From contig JADHRW010000002.1 in the NCBI GenBank assembly GCA_016777225.1, positions 257,284 through 321,283 of the forward strand: 64,000 bases of DNA, written 5' to 3'. The notes below the pieces were generated by a model. That model did not search any database. It was not told where the DNA came from and saw only the letters and a program-made list of their open reading frames with translations. Shown one piece after another: positions 43,323 through 50,836 of the stretch (position 1 is the first letter of the stretch; every line of letters begins with the position of its first letter). The translations under genes and the position numbers were made by a program. Source of the DNA: Candidatus Thalassarchaeum sp. Lineage in GTDB: Archaea > Thermoplasmatota > Poseidoniia > Poseidoniales > Thalassarchaeaceae.

Positions 43323-45434
43323 TTAATCTTCGATATCAAACTTATCGCTATAGTAAGAAGATATACCTGGGATATTACTGATTAATTCAGAATAACTCCC
43401 CATATGCTCTTGAGATGTAACTCTTACTAACCCTGGAGTATTGAGTACATTTTCTAAAATCTCAGAACCACAAGTATTCTTTGGAGAATCTTCATCGATT
43501 ACATGTACGGAAATGTCGTAACAACCAGTATATGTGTTCCCCATAACAGTATAATTCTCAACATAGGTTTCATAATTTAATGTCATTAAAGCATTAAGAA
43601 TCGCAGTCCTAGTTTGAACATCTAAAGACTCGGGATTATACATTATCGGATGACTAGGAGCTTGTCCAAACGTAGGCAGTGCGACATATTGATCTCTCTC
43701 TAAACACCAATCTTCATTGTCTTCAGAGACCTCATTACCACAATACGAATCAATGGTGCTATCTTTAGCAAAGGCAACATCCCCTGTACCATCTGATAAA
43801 CATTTCACAGCCCCTGAATAACTATAATATGGAGTCCCTGAATCAGGAATAGATGCATCCGAATTAAAGAATCCATAGATAGTATTTCTTAATGACTCGA
43901 TATCATCGCTATCTCCGATTACAGGGGCGTATTCATTAGCAATTAGATAACCCATTGGCAAAAGCATACCTGCTGATTTTAACCAGCCCGTATGACATGA
44001 AGTTTTACCCTCTAAAAGAGTAAATGGATCAGTTTCCGGATCATCATCTAGGTGGGCTAATGCGATTTCACTATCTGCCTTCACCCAAGCGTGGGCATTG
44101 TAGTATGTACGGCCATCTGATTTCTGATCGGCTGCCATGGCAGCTAACCCATATTCTTTCCAACCTACCCATGCTGCCCCGCCATCCATGAATGCAATAT
44201 CTGCATTACCAAATCTCAATGCTTCGATAATAGCTCCTTCTGAATCTACGCTATAAAGTTCAACTGTTACCCCTAAAACTTCCTCTAGGTAATCTGCTAA
44301 AATTTGTGGATTTTCATCAATATTGTCATAATCCGCCTTAATTTCGTAAGCAATTCTGACTTTCTCTATAGTGATTGAGACAGTTCCATTAATAGTGAAC
44401 TTATCATTATAATAAGCAGATATCCCTGGTATATTGGAGATTAATGATGAATAACTACTCAAATGATCTTCGGCATTCGTTGCGACAATTCCAGGTGTAT
44501 TAAGGACATTGTTCAATATGCTACTAGCCTCTGAATCAGCACTCATTTCTACAAGTACTTCTGTAATTAGATCTGCGAGATTTGAGTCCATTAATTCAGG
44601 ATTATACATTACAGGATGACTAGGGGATTTACCAAATGCAGGGAGAGCAACATATTGATCTCTGGAAAGACACCAATCGCTATTTTCTTGTAATACTTCA
44701 TTGTTACAATAAGTATCCACAGTATTATCTTTAGCGAAAGCTACATCTCCAGTTCCATCGGATAAACATTTAATTGCTCCTTCATAACCATAATATGGAG
44801 TTCCTGAATCTGGTATCGAAGCATTCTCATTAAAATATTCAAAAATTGTATTTCTAATTGTTTCTACGTCATTAGGGTCACCAACAACATTAGCATAACC
44901 ATGTCCAATTAGAAAACCCATAGGGAGTAACATTCCAGCTGATTTAAGCCATCCAGTATGGCAAGAAGTCTTACCAGAAAGTAGTGCAAATGGGTCAGTA
45001 TATGGATCATCATCTAGGTGTGCTGATGCCATTTCACTGTCTGCTCTAACCCATGCATGAGCATTATAGTAAGTACGGCCATCGCTTTTCTGATCAGCAC
45101 CTAATGCACCTAAATCATACTGTTGCCATCCGACCCATGCAGCACCGCCATCCATTATTCCAATATCTGCATTACCGAATCTCAGGGCCTCAATCATTGC
45201 CCCTTCAGAGTCAACACTATATAGCGAAACATCATAATTTAATTTCTCAGTAAGATAATCTGCTAACTGCTGAGGATTTTCATCAATATTGTCATAATCG
45301 GATTGGATTTCATAGGCAATTATAAGGCTACCCAATTTCCCACCTTTTTCATCATTATTATCTAGGCATCCAGCAAGAGCAGTTGTTAAGAAAAGCATTG
45401 AAATTAAGTATGTCATCATTTTTTTGTTATTCAT
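43323..45434 (-). CDS. Bilobal transferrin-like iron-binding lipoprotein (solute-binding protein)
   Basis: The 703-residue lipoprotein (lipobox ALAGC23) holds two tandem homologous lobes, about 38-345 and 360-700. Each lobe carries transferrin signatures. The lobe-one ligands are D95 (MDGG), Y122/Y123 (TYYNAHAW), Y217 (YYGYEGA) and H273 (PSHP). The lobe-two ligands are D417, Y444/Y445, Y539 and H595. The anion-site motif CHTGWLKSAG places T160 and K164, then T482 and K486, where vertebrate transferrins have Thr and Arg. KCLSDGTGDVAFAKD follows Y217 and Y539. C158 and C223 (and C480 and C545) match a conserved transferrin disulfide. Default annotation would be PhnD-like; transferrins share that fold. 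AAGGTGA at 45440-45446 supports ATG 45434. It likely binds ferric iron with carbonate outside the cell for the ABC importer. Confidence 0.85.
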   Translation of the reverse strand: MNNKKMMTYLISMLFLTTALAGCLDNNDEKGGKLGSLIIAYEIQSDYDNIDENPQQLADYLTEKLNYDVSLYSVDSEGAMIEALRFGNADIGIMDGGAAWVGWQQYDLGALGADQKSDGRTYYNAHAWVRADSEMASAHLDDDPYTDPFALLSGKTSCHTGWLKSAGMLLPMGFLIGHGYANVVGDPNDVETIRNTIFEYFNENASIPDSGTPYYGYEGAIKCLSDGTGDVAFAKDNTVDTYCNNEVLQENSDWCLSRDQYVALPAFGKSPSHPVMYNPELMDSNLADLITEVLVEMSADSEASSILNNVLNTPGIVATNAEDHLSSYSSLISNIPGISAYYNDKFTINGTVSITIEKVRIAYEIKADYDNIDENPQILADYLEEVLGVTVELYSVDSEGAIIEALRFGNADIAFMDGGAAWVGWKEYGLAAMAADQKSDGRTYYNAHAWVKADSEIALAHLDDDPETDPFTLLEGKTSCHTGWLKSAGMLLPMGYLIANEYAPVIGDSDDIESLRNTIYGFFNSDASIPDSGTPYYSYSGAVKCLSDGTGDVAFAKDSTIDSYCGNEVSEDNEDWCLERDQYVALPTFGQAPSHPIMYNPESLDVQTRTAILNALMTLNYETYVENYTVMGNTYTGCYDISVHVIDEDSPKNTCGSEILENVLNTPGLVRVTSQEHMGSYSELISNIPGISSYYSDKFDIED

Positions 45435-45498
45435 ATATATCACCTTATTAAAATTTTTAGGGTCTCATAAAACTTCCGAGAGAGGGGGGTTATATTAA

Positions 45499-45516
45499 AT
45501 TTAGGTCAGCCTAAAT
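45499..45516. promoter_or_regulatory. DtxR/IdeR-like palindromic operator in divergent promoter
   Basis: ATTTAGGTCAGCCTAAAT is a perfect-arm dyad in the 134-bp region between the transferrin-like gene (minus) and the secreted protein gene (plus). The core AGGTCAGCCTAA is close to the known DtxR box AGGTTAGCCTAA. AT-rich TATA-like stretches flank both sides (TATATTAAA and AAATATAAAA), so a bound repressor could block both promoters. Confidence 0.6.
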
Positions 45517-45568
45517 ATAAAATCAAAGAAGGGATAGAATCATGTTGCTATGCCTATGTCGATAACTT

Positions 45569-47566
45569 GTGAAGACTACGTTCTCTAAGCAGGTTTTTTC
45601 ATTAATCATAATTTTAATGATAATTTTAATGACATATTCGCTACCTGAAAATAACACTACAATAGAAGAAGAAAACTCTCCGAAGTATCAATTAGGAGGA
45701 GGGGGTGGAAGCATTGAAGAAAGGTGTAGTTCAATTACTTTCGAAGACATCCTTCCTTACACACATGCACATTTTGACATTGTAATTGATGATGATTGGA
45801 ATTCCGCAGCAGTAGAAGCGCGTGCTTGGGTAAATGGAAGCAGTGTTGACGGATTGAGAGAATTGCTAGATACATATCTAGAAGAATTATACCCAAGTGG
45901 AGGAGATGGTTGGATTTCAACTGACGAAAAGTCAGCTGTTGAAGCGGTCGCATCGGAATGTATTGAATATGCATTGACAAGGATTGGTATGAGAGAAGCA
46001 GCACCGCACAGAGGAGGAGTTGGGTTAGATTGGAAGAATGCTACTTGGCAAGATGGAGTCATTATTGAAGAATGGAATTTAGTCCCGTCTAATCATGCAG
46101 ATATACGAGACTGTACAGCTATGGGTTCGAGTAATGATTGCGTAGAAGTACCAGTGTATCCAAACTCTGAAAGAGATTGTAACACACTTATCCAGACTAT
46201 TGAAGGAATTGATGAATGTAGATTAGAATTATGGATGAATGCGACGATGGTGATACCCAATATAGAGCAAGGAGATCAATTTACGCTTGCTTTCAATACA
46301 TCTAACATGACCAATGCAGTCCTAGATTTTACATTCCCAAATAATCCAGACTTAAGACTGGATATGTGGGAAGAATGTGAAGGGAGAGATGTTGAATTTG
46401 AGCCAACTACTCATGAAGATGCCCCTCTGAGAGGGACGTGTATAGGAGACGGTTCGTCCACTTATACATTTGAAAACATAGTAAATGAAGAAGTGAAGTA
46501 TACCTTAATTCCGCACAGAAGTATGGAAATGTGGCCAAGTGGAGAAGATATATTTGCAGACTTTACGACAGCACCTATACCTATTGATGAACCACCTACT
46601 TGGACTGAAATTGCTCCTAAAAATCAAGCCTGGTTCCCATCGCTAGAAAGTGGAGAAAAAATATGGGCAGACTGGAATAGCGTCTCTTCATGGTTTACTG
46701 ATGAAAATCCTATTTCACAATTACAAATTAACTGCGAAGGGACTGATTCACTGAATATTTATCAATCTACAGATAAATCATTCTGGGGGACCATAGAAGA
46801 AGCTGAGGTTGGTGAAGTTACATGCGAGGCAATAGATAATTCGGGACAAAGTTCAGGGAATAGAACGTGGCATCTAGGAGTGCCATTTTCAGTATCAACC
46901 TCAAATAATATTCTTTTGAACCCACACCCAATACTAATTGAATTGAATGAAGGATGGCCTGAATTAACTTTAGAATATGGATTTACACAGAGTGAGAATT
47001 TTAATTCTGGAACGATGGATACTGTATCTCTAACTTCAAGTGGAATTATGATGGTAGATTCATTAGGAATGATCCCTGGAAATGTCAATTTATGGGTCAG
47101 AACTTATGCAGAAAATGTATACTCGATAGATAAATTGTTTTATCTAGACATAATAAAAGAAAGTTCCCCACCTCTGATTAGTCTTTCTGAGTATGGCTGG
47201 GAAGTTGATACATGGAAAGCGCAGGGGCAATTTAGTGACCCTGATGGAGAAGAAGTTTTATTCTCATTATCTATAAACAATTTATCTGCAGGAAGTATAT
47301 CAGTTTCTGGCAATTCTTGGAGTACACCAATAATTAATTTCGGATTATGGGAAGAAGGCATCCATGAAGTGAAAATTATTGGTTGCGATATTTCTATGAA
47401 ATGTAACGATGTAATATTAATGGTCAATAATACCCATTTATATGAAAGTGATGAAATATCTCTCCCGCCAAGTCAAGATGATAACGGGTCATTACCAGGT
47501 CCAGGTATTGTTTTAACAATTTTATCTTTAACTATCGGTCTCATATACTCAACCCGACGCGATTGA
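45569..47566 (+). CDS. Large secreted surface protein sharing the iron-box promoter, function unknown
   Basis: The 665-residue protein starts at GTG 45569. It has a signal segment (about 8-24) and a low-complexity GGGGGS linker. A Cys-containing N-terminal domain follows, with several cysteines between about 180 and 280. The later Ig-like region has DNSGQSSGNRTW and a cadherin-like QGQFSDPDGEEVLFSLSINN stretch. A terminal helix is preceded by SLPGPGI and followed by YSTRRD. No enzymatic motif is seen. It is divergent from the transferrin-like gene with a single shared operator, so it may belong to the same metal-responsive set, for example as a surface receptor or binding scaffold (inference). 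Confidence 0.75.
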   Translation: MKTTFSKQVFSLIIILMIILMTYSLPENNTTIEEENSPKYQLGGGGGSIEERCSSITFEDILPYTHAHFDIVIDDDWNSAAVEARAWVNGSSVDGLRELLDTYLEELYPSGGDGWISTDEKSAVEAVASECIEYALTRIGMREAAPHRGGVGLDWKNATWQDGVIIEEWNLVPSNHADIRDCTAMGSSNDCVEVPVYPNSERDCNTLIQTIEGIDECRLELWMNATMVIPNIEQGDQFTLAFNTSNMTNAVLDFTFPNNPDLRLDMWEECEGRDVEFEPTTHEDAPLRGTCIGDGSSTYTFENIVNEEVKYTLIPHRSMEMWPSGEDIFADFTTAPIPIDEPPTWTEIAPKNQAWFPSLESGEKIWADWNSVSSWFTDENPISQLQINCEGTDSLNIYQSTDKSFWGTIEEAEVGEVTCEAIDNSGQSSGNRTWHLGVPFSVSTSNNILLNPHPILIELNEGWPELTLEYGFTQSENFNSGTMDTVSLTSSGIMMVDSLGMIPGNVNLWVRTYAENVYSIDKLFYLDIIKESSPPLISLSEYGWEVDTWKAQGQFSDPDGEEVLFSLSINNLSAGSISVSGNSWSTPIINFGLWEEGIHEVKIIGCDISMKCNDVILMVNNTHLYESDEISLPPSQDDNGSLPGPGIVLTILSLTIGLIYSTRRD

Positions 47567-47569
47567 TAC

Positions 47570-48400
47570 ATGAGTTTCTCCGGGAGTGTCAGTCGGCCGT
47601 CTCATGAAGGAGGCTTACTTATTTCATTCCAAGGTAGAGCACCTGGCCTATATACAGGCATCAGAGTAGTTGGTGGGAAGTTCCTAGGGAGAGTAGATTC
47701 AGTCATAGGATCAATAGATGGAGCTTATATCCATATCAAGCCATTAGCAGAAGGTGTTGTTGCTGAAAAGGCTGTTGGCTCACCTGTAGAAATAGCCCCA
47801 AGAGATAGAAGACCTCGTGATGATAGAAGAAGTAATGATAGAAGAGGTAACGATAGAAGGGGTAACGATAGACGTAGTTCTGATAGAGACATTCACATGA
47901 AACCTGGTGATTGGCGTTGTCCAAAATGTAAGAATCATAATTATGCCAATAAACAATTTTGTAATAGATCTACTTGTAATGAAAAGAAGCCAAGTGGAAA
48001 TTACAACCAAGGAAGAGATAATAATCGAGGCAGAGATAATAATCGAGGCAGAGATAATAATCGAGGCAGAGATAATAATCGTAGTAGAGATAGAAATGAA
48101 GAGCCTAATATCAAACCAGGAGATTGGATTTGTCCAAAATGTAAGAATCATAACTATGCAAGTAAAGATTTCTGTAATCGTTCATCTTGTGACGTTAGAA
48201 AACCAGGAGGAACTTCAAGTTCCAAAGGTAGTAGAAATACACCTGCTAGGTCCAGAAGACCAGACCGAAAGGGTACTGAGAGGCGAGGGAATAATAATTC
48301 AAATCGAAGACAGACTAGTAGGCAAAGTTCAACTGGCTCTAGAAATAGCAGTAGGTCAAATAATAATAGAAGTGGAAATAAATTCAATTCTCGTAGATAA
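47570..48400 (+). CDS. Gar1-like domain protein with two RanBP2-type zinc fingers and RGG/RD-rich linkers
   Basis: The 276-residue basic protein has a Gar1-like beta-barrel at about 3-80. Its segments VVGGKFLGRVDSVIGSIDGAYIHIKP and VGSPVEI follow the archaeal Gar1 pattern of H/ACA RNPs. Arg-rich repeats of the DRRGN type come next. Zinc finger one has C117, C120, C131 and C136 within GDWRCPKCKNHNYANKQFC. A four-fold GRDNNR repeat follows, then zinc finger two with the same GDWICPKC...FCNRSSC pattern, and a long Ser/Arg/Asn-rich tail. The W-x-C-x2-C-x3-N form matches eukaryotic RanBP2-type RNA-binding fingers, with x4 rather than x2 between the last cysteines. It likely binds RNA and may act in pseudouridylation or another RNP. 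Confidence 0.8.
   Translation: MSFSGSVSRPSHEGGLLISFQGRAPGLYTGIRVVGGKFLGRVDSVIGSIDGAYIHIKPLAEGVVAEKAVGSPVEIAPRDRRPRDDRRSNDRRGNDRRGNDRRSSDRDIHMKPGDWRCPKCKNHNYANKQFCNRSTCNEKKPSGNYNQGRDNNRGRDNNRGRDNNRGRDNNRSRDRNEEPNIKPGDWICPKCKNHNYASKDFCNRSSCDVRKPGGTSSSKGSRNTPARSRRPDRKGTERRGNNNSNRRQTSRQSSTGSRNSSRSNNNRSGNKFNSRR
48011..48082 (+). repeat. 18-bp in-frame tandem repeat, four units
   Basis: Four consecutive 18-bp units of the form GGCAGAGATAATAATCGA encode the GRDNNR hexapeptide in the linker between the two zinc fingers. Units two and three are identical, and units one and four each differ by one base. Copy number could vary between strains by slippage. Confidence 0.85.
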
Positions 48401-48463
48401 ACCTGAATTAAACAGACCTTGACGTACCCGAGGCTTAATTTCTTAGAACTCTCACCGCTGTTT

Positions 48464-49507
48464 ATGGCGAAGAGTGCGGAAATGATTTGGCTTGACGCTT
48501 TAGATTCAAGAGAAAATGGAGATATTGAATCTGCAATTGAACAGGCTAAAGATGCAGTTCACATTGATGAAACTCATACAGATGCTTGGATGGCAATAGC
48601 CACATGGTCTTTACCTCCACCGACTAGAGGTAAGCAAACACAGCCATCACTCGAAGAATCTGCTAAAGCTATGGCGGCTCTAAGAAAAGTAATCTTGTAT
48701 GATCCAAAAAATACCGAAGCATGGAAAATTGGAGGTTGGTTATTAATAGATAATCTTGGCATGCTTGAGGATGCTCTACAATGGTGGGAGGAATATAGAG
48801 ATGAATTCCCAACAGACGTTACTCCAATAATTGAACAGATATCAATATTAGTCAGACTTGGTTTATATGAAGAATGTCGTGGAAGATTGTTGGAATTATA
48901 TAGTGAAGAAATGGATGCACCATCTAATCAACAAACTATGAGAATGGATGGCGTGAGGAAGATGGTTGAAAGAGCAGCGAAAATGGAAAAAGATGAAATC
49001 TTTACTCCTCAAGATTCTGAACATCCCAGGTGGGAAGTAATAGAGAAAATGAAAACTGTAAAGCCGCTTAGTTCTACATTCTGGTTAGTTGCGTTCATTG
49101 CTCCTTTGGTTTTCATATTCGGGAGTATTTGTATGACCTTTTTAGGAGGATCAATATTTGGCTTCATACTTGTATTCTTACTGATCCTTGGTGCTTTTGG
49201 AGTTCTTACAAGAGCATCAATGGGATTATTGCAAAAAAGAAATCGGCATGCATTAGACATGGATAGAGCCATTGATTATGAAACCTCATCAGGGAAAATT
49301 TGCATTCCTGAATCGATAAGAGGTAGTGTTGTGTATAATTCAATGATGAAAAATAGAACTCCAGCAGTGACTTACAGACTAAGTCTTCTTGTTGAGTCCG
49401 ATGATAAAATGAGTTCTAAATACAAATTAAAAATGCCAGTTTGGAGTATTAATGATGAAAAAACATGTATTATTGATGATAATACTGAATTAGAAGCACT
49501 ATCTTAA
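48464..49507 (+). CDS. TPR-like protein with membrane hairpin, function unknown
   Basis: The 347-residue protein starts at ATG 48464 (MAKSAEMIWLD). Its N-terminal half has helical repeats that look like tetratricopeptide units, such as AEMIWLDALDSRENGDIESAIEQAKDAV and AMAALRKVILYDPKNTEAWKIGG. Two adjacent membrane helices follow at about 208-260. A cytoplasmic C-terminal domain of about 85 residues ends the chain. It may be a membrane-tethered scaffold. It ends convergently with adenosylhomocysteinase, and the two stop codons overlap. No partner is evident. Confidence 0.75.
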   Translation: MAKSAEMIWLDALDSRENGDIESAIEQAKDAVHIDETHTDAWMAIATWSLPPPTRGKQTQPSLEESAKAMAALRKVILYDPKNTEAWKIGGWLLIDNLGMLEDALQWWEEYRDEFPTDVTPIIEQISILVRLGLYEECRGRLLELYSEEMDAPSNQQTMRMDGVRKMVERAAKMEKDEIFTPQDSEHPRWEVIEKMKTVKPLSSTFWLVAFIAPLVFIFGSICMTFLGGSIFGFILVFLLILGAFGVLTRASMGLLQKRNRHALDMDRAIDYETSSGKICIPESIRGSVVYNSMMKNRTPAVTYRLSLLVESDDKMSSKYKLKMPVWSINDEKTCIIDDNTELEALS

Positions 49508-50769
49508 GTTCCTGCACTGTAATCTGTTGAATACTTAATTTGAGCGTCAGTAAGTTCATCGATAACAATACCAGTTGTAGATAATTTGAGTGCAGCTAAT
49601 TCTCTATCTTGTTCAGTTGAAATATCATACACAGTATTAGAATAAGATGGGCCTTCTTCAGCAAGCCTGCATAATGCAAGAAATTGGTTTGCAAATGACA
49701 TGTCCATTACTTCACTTGGATGACCTTCTGCTGCAGCCAAATTTACTAGACGACCACGAGCAAGTAGGTGGATTGTCCTTCCATTATTTAGTTTAAAAGC
49801 TTCATTATTTTCACGAATAGTGAATATTTCTATGGATCTTTCTTCAAGATCGGGGATGTTAATTTCACAATCATAATGTCCTGTATTACTGATAATTGCT
49901 CCTTCTTTCATTGAATCAATGTGCTTACCAACAATTACATCTTTCATTCCAGTTGCCGTGCAAAATATATCTCCAATCGAGGCAGCATCATCCATTTTCA
50001 TAACTCTGAAACCGTCCATTATCGCTTTTAAGGCACAAATAGGATCTATTTCTGTAATTACTACATTAGCACCTAAACCTCGCGCCCTATTAGCAAGGCC
50101 TCTGCCACAATGACCGTATCCTGCTACAACAAATACTTTACCTGCAAGAAGCACACTTGTTGCTCTAATGATACCATCGATAGTAGACTGGCCAGTACCA
50201 TGAACATTATCGAAGTCCCATTTGGTTTCAGCATCATTAACTGCAATTACTGGATACAATAATTCACCGGCATCAGCCATTGCCCTTAGTCTATGAACTC
50301 CAGTTGTTGTCTCTTCAGTCCCTCCAATAATTCCGTTAGATAACTCAGGATATTTACTATGTACTCGATAAATCAAATCTGCTCCATCATCAAGAGTTAA
50401 AGTCGGTTTGAAATCTAAAGTTCGATCAATACATTCGTAGAAACCGTCGTTACTTTGACCATACCATGCATGGACTCCATAACCTTCTCTTGCTAACCAT
50501 GCAGCAACATCATCCTGCGTGGATAGTGGGTTACAACCAGACCAAGAAACCTCTGCACCAGCAGCAACTATTGTTTCAATCAGTATTGCAGTTTCTTTAG
50601 TAACATGGAGACATCCAGACACTCTTTGCCCCAAAAGTGGTTTATCAATTTCCGCCTTTTCTTTTAATGCTGCCAAAGCTGGCATCCTACTTCTTGCCCA
50701 TGCAACTCTCTTTTCACCAGCATCTGCTAAAGAAAGGTCTGCTACAGTGTAAGGTCCTGAGGTATCCAT
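49504..50769 (-). CDS. ahcY: Adenosylhomocysteinase
   Basis: This enzyme splits S-adenosylhomocysteine into homocysteine and adenosine with bound NAD, relieving methyltransferase inhibition. The 421-residue protein shows VSGCLHVTKETAILIETIVAAGAEVSWSGCNPLSTQD, the FDNVHGTGQSTIDGIIRAT segment, the NAD loop VAGYGHCGRGLANRARGLGANVVITEIDP and a C-terminal LAALKLSTTGIVIDELTDAQIKY. The length and order match archaeal and bacterial homologues. The typical C-terminal KPxxYRY is replaced by KYSTDYSAGT, as in archaeal enzymes. It stands alone on the minus strand. Confidence 0.96.
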   Translation of the reverse strand: MDTSGPYTVADLSLADAGEKRVAWARSRMPALAALKEKAEIDKPLLGQRVSGCLHVTKETAILIETIVAAGAEVSWSGCNPLSTQDDVAAWLAREGYGVHAWYGQSNDGFYECIDRTLDFKPTLTLDDGADLIYRVHSKYPELSNGIIGGTEETTTGVHRLRAMADAGELLYPVIAVNDAETKWDFDNVHGTGQSTIDGIIRATSVLLAGKVFVVAGYGHCGRGLANRARGLGANVVITEIDPICALKAIMDGFRVMKMDDAASIGDIFCTATGMKDVIVGKHIDSMKEGAIISNTGHYDCEINIPDLEERSIEIFTIRENNEAFKLNNGRTIHLLARGRLVNLAAAEGHPSEVMDMSFANQFLALCRLAEEGPSYSNTVYDISTEQDRELAALKLSTTGIVIDELTDAQIKYSTDYSAGT

Positions 50770-50836
50770 AATTTAACGCGTTCGCAACTCACTCTTCAAG
50801 GTACGTTTTAACGCACCCCACTCATTACTTTGTAAG

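Noticed and set aside
43323-45434. Plain phosphonate-binding PhnD annotation for the lipoprotein
   Set aside because: The neighbours are Phn-type, but the lobes carry all four transferrin iron ligands, the CHTG anion motif and KCL-x-DG-x-GDVAF in both halves, and the promoter has an iron-box-like dyad. Phosphonate use remains only as an alternative.
47907-48422. Long overlapping frame opposite in phase to the Gar1-like gene (171 codons)
   Set aside because: It is Ile/Glu-rich low-complexity sequence created by the repeat DNA of the real gene. The Gar1-like frame has domain matches and zinc-finger cysteines.
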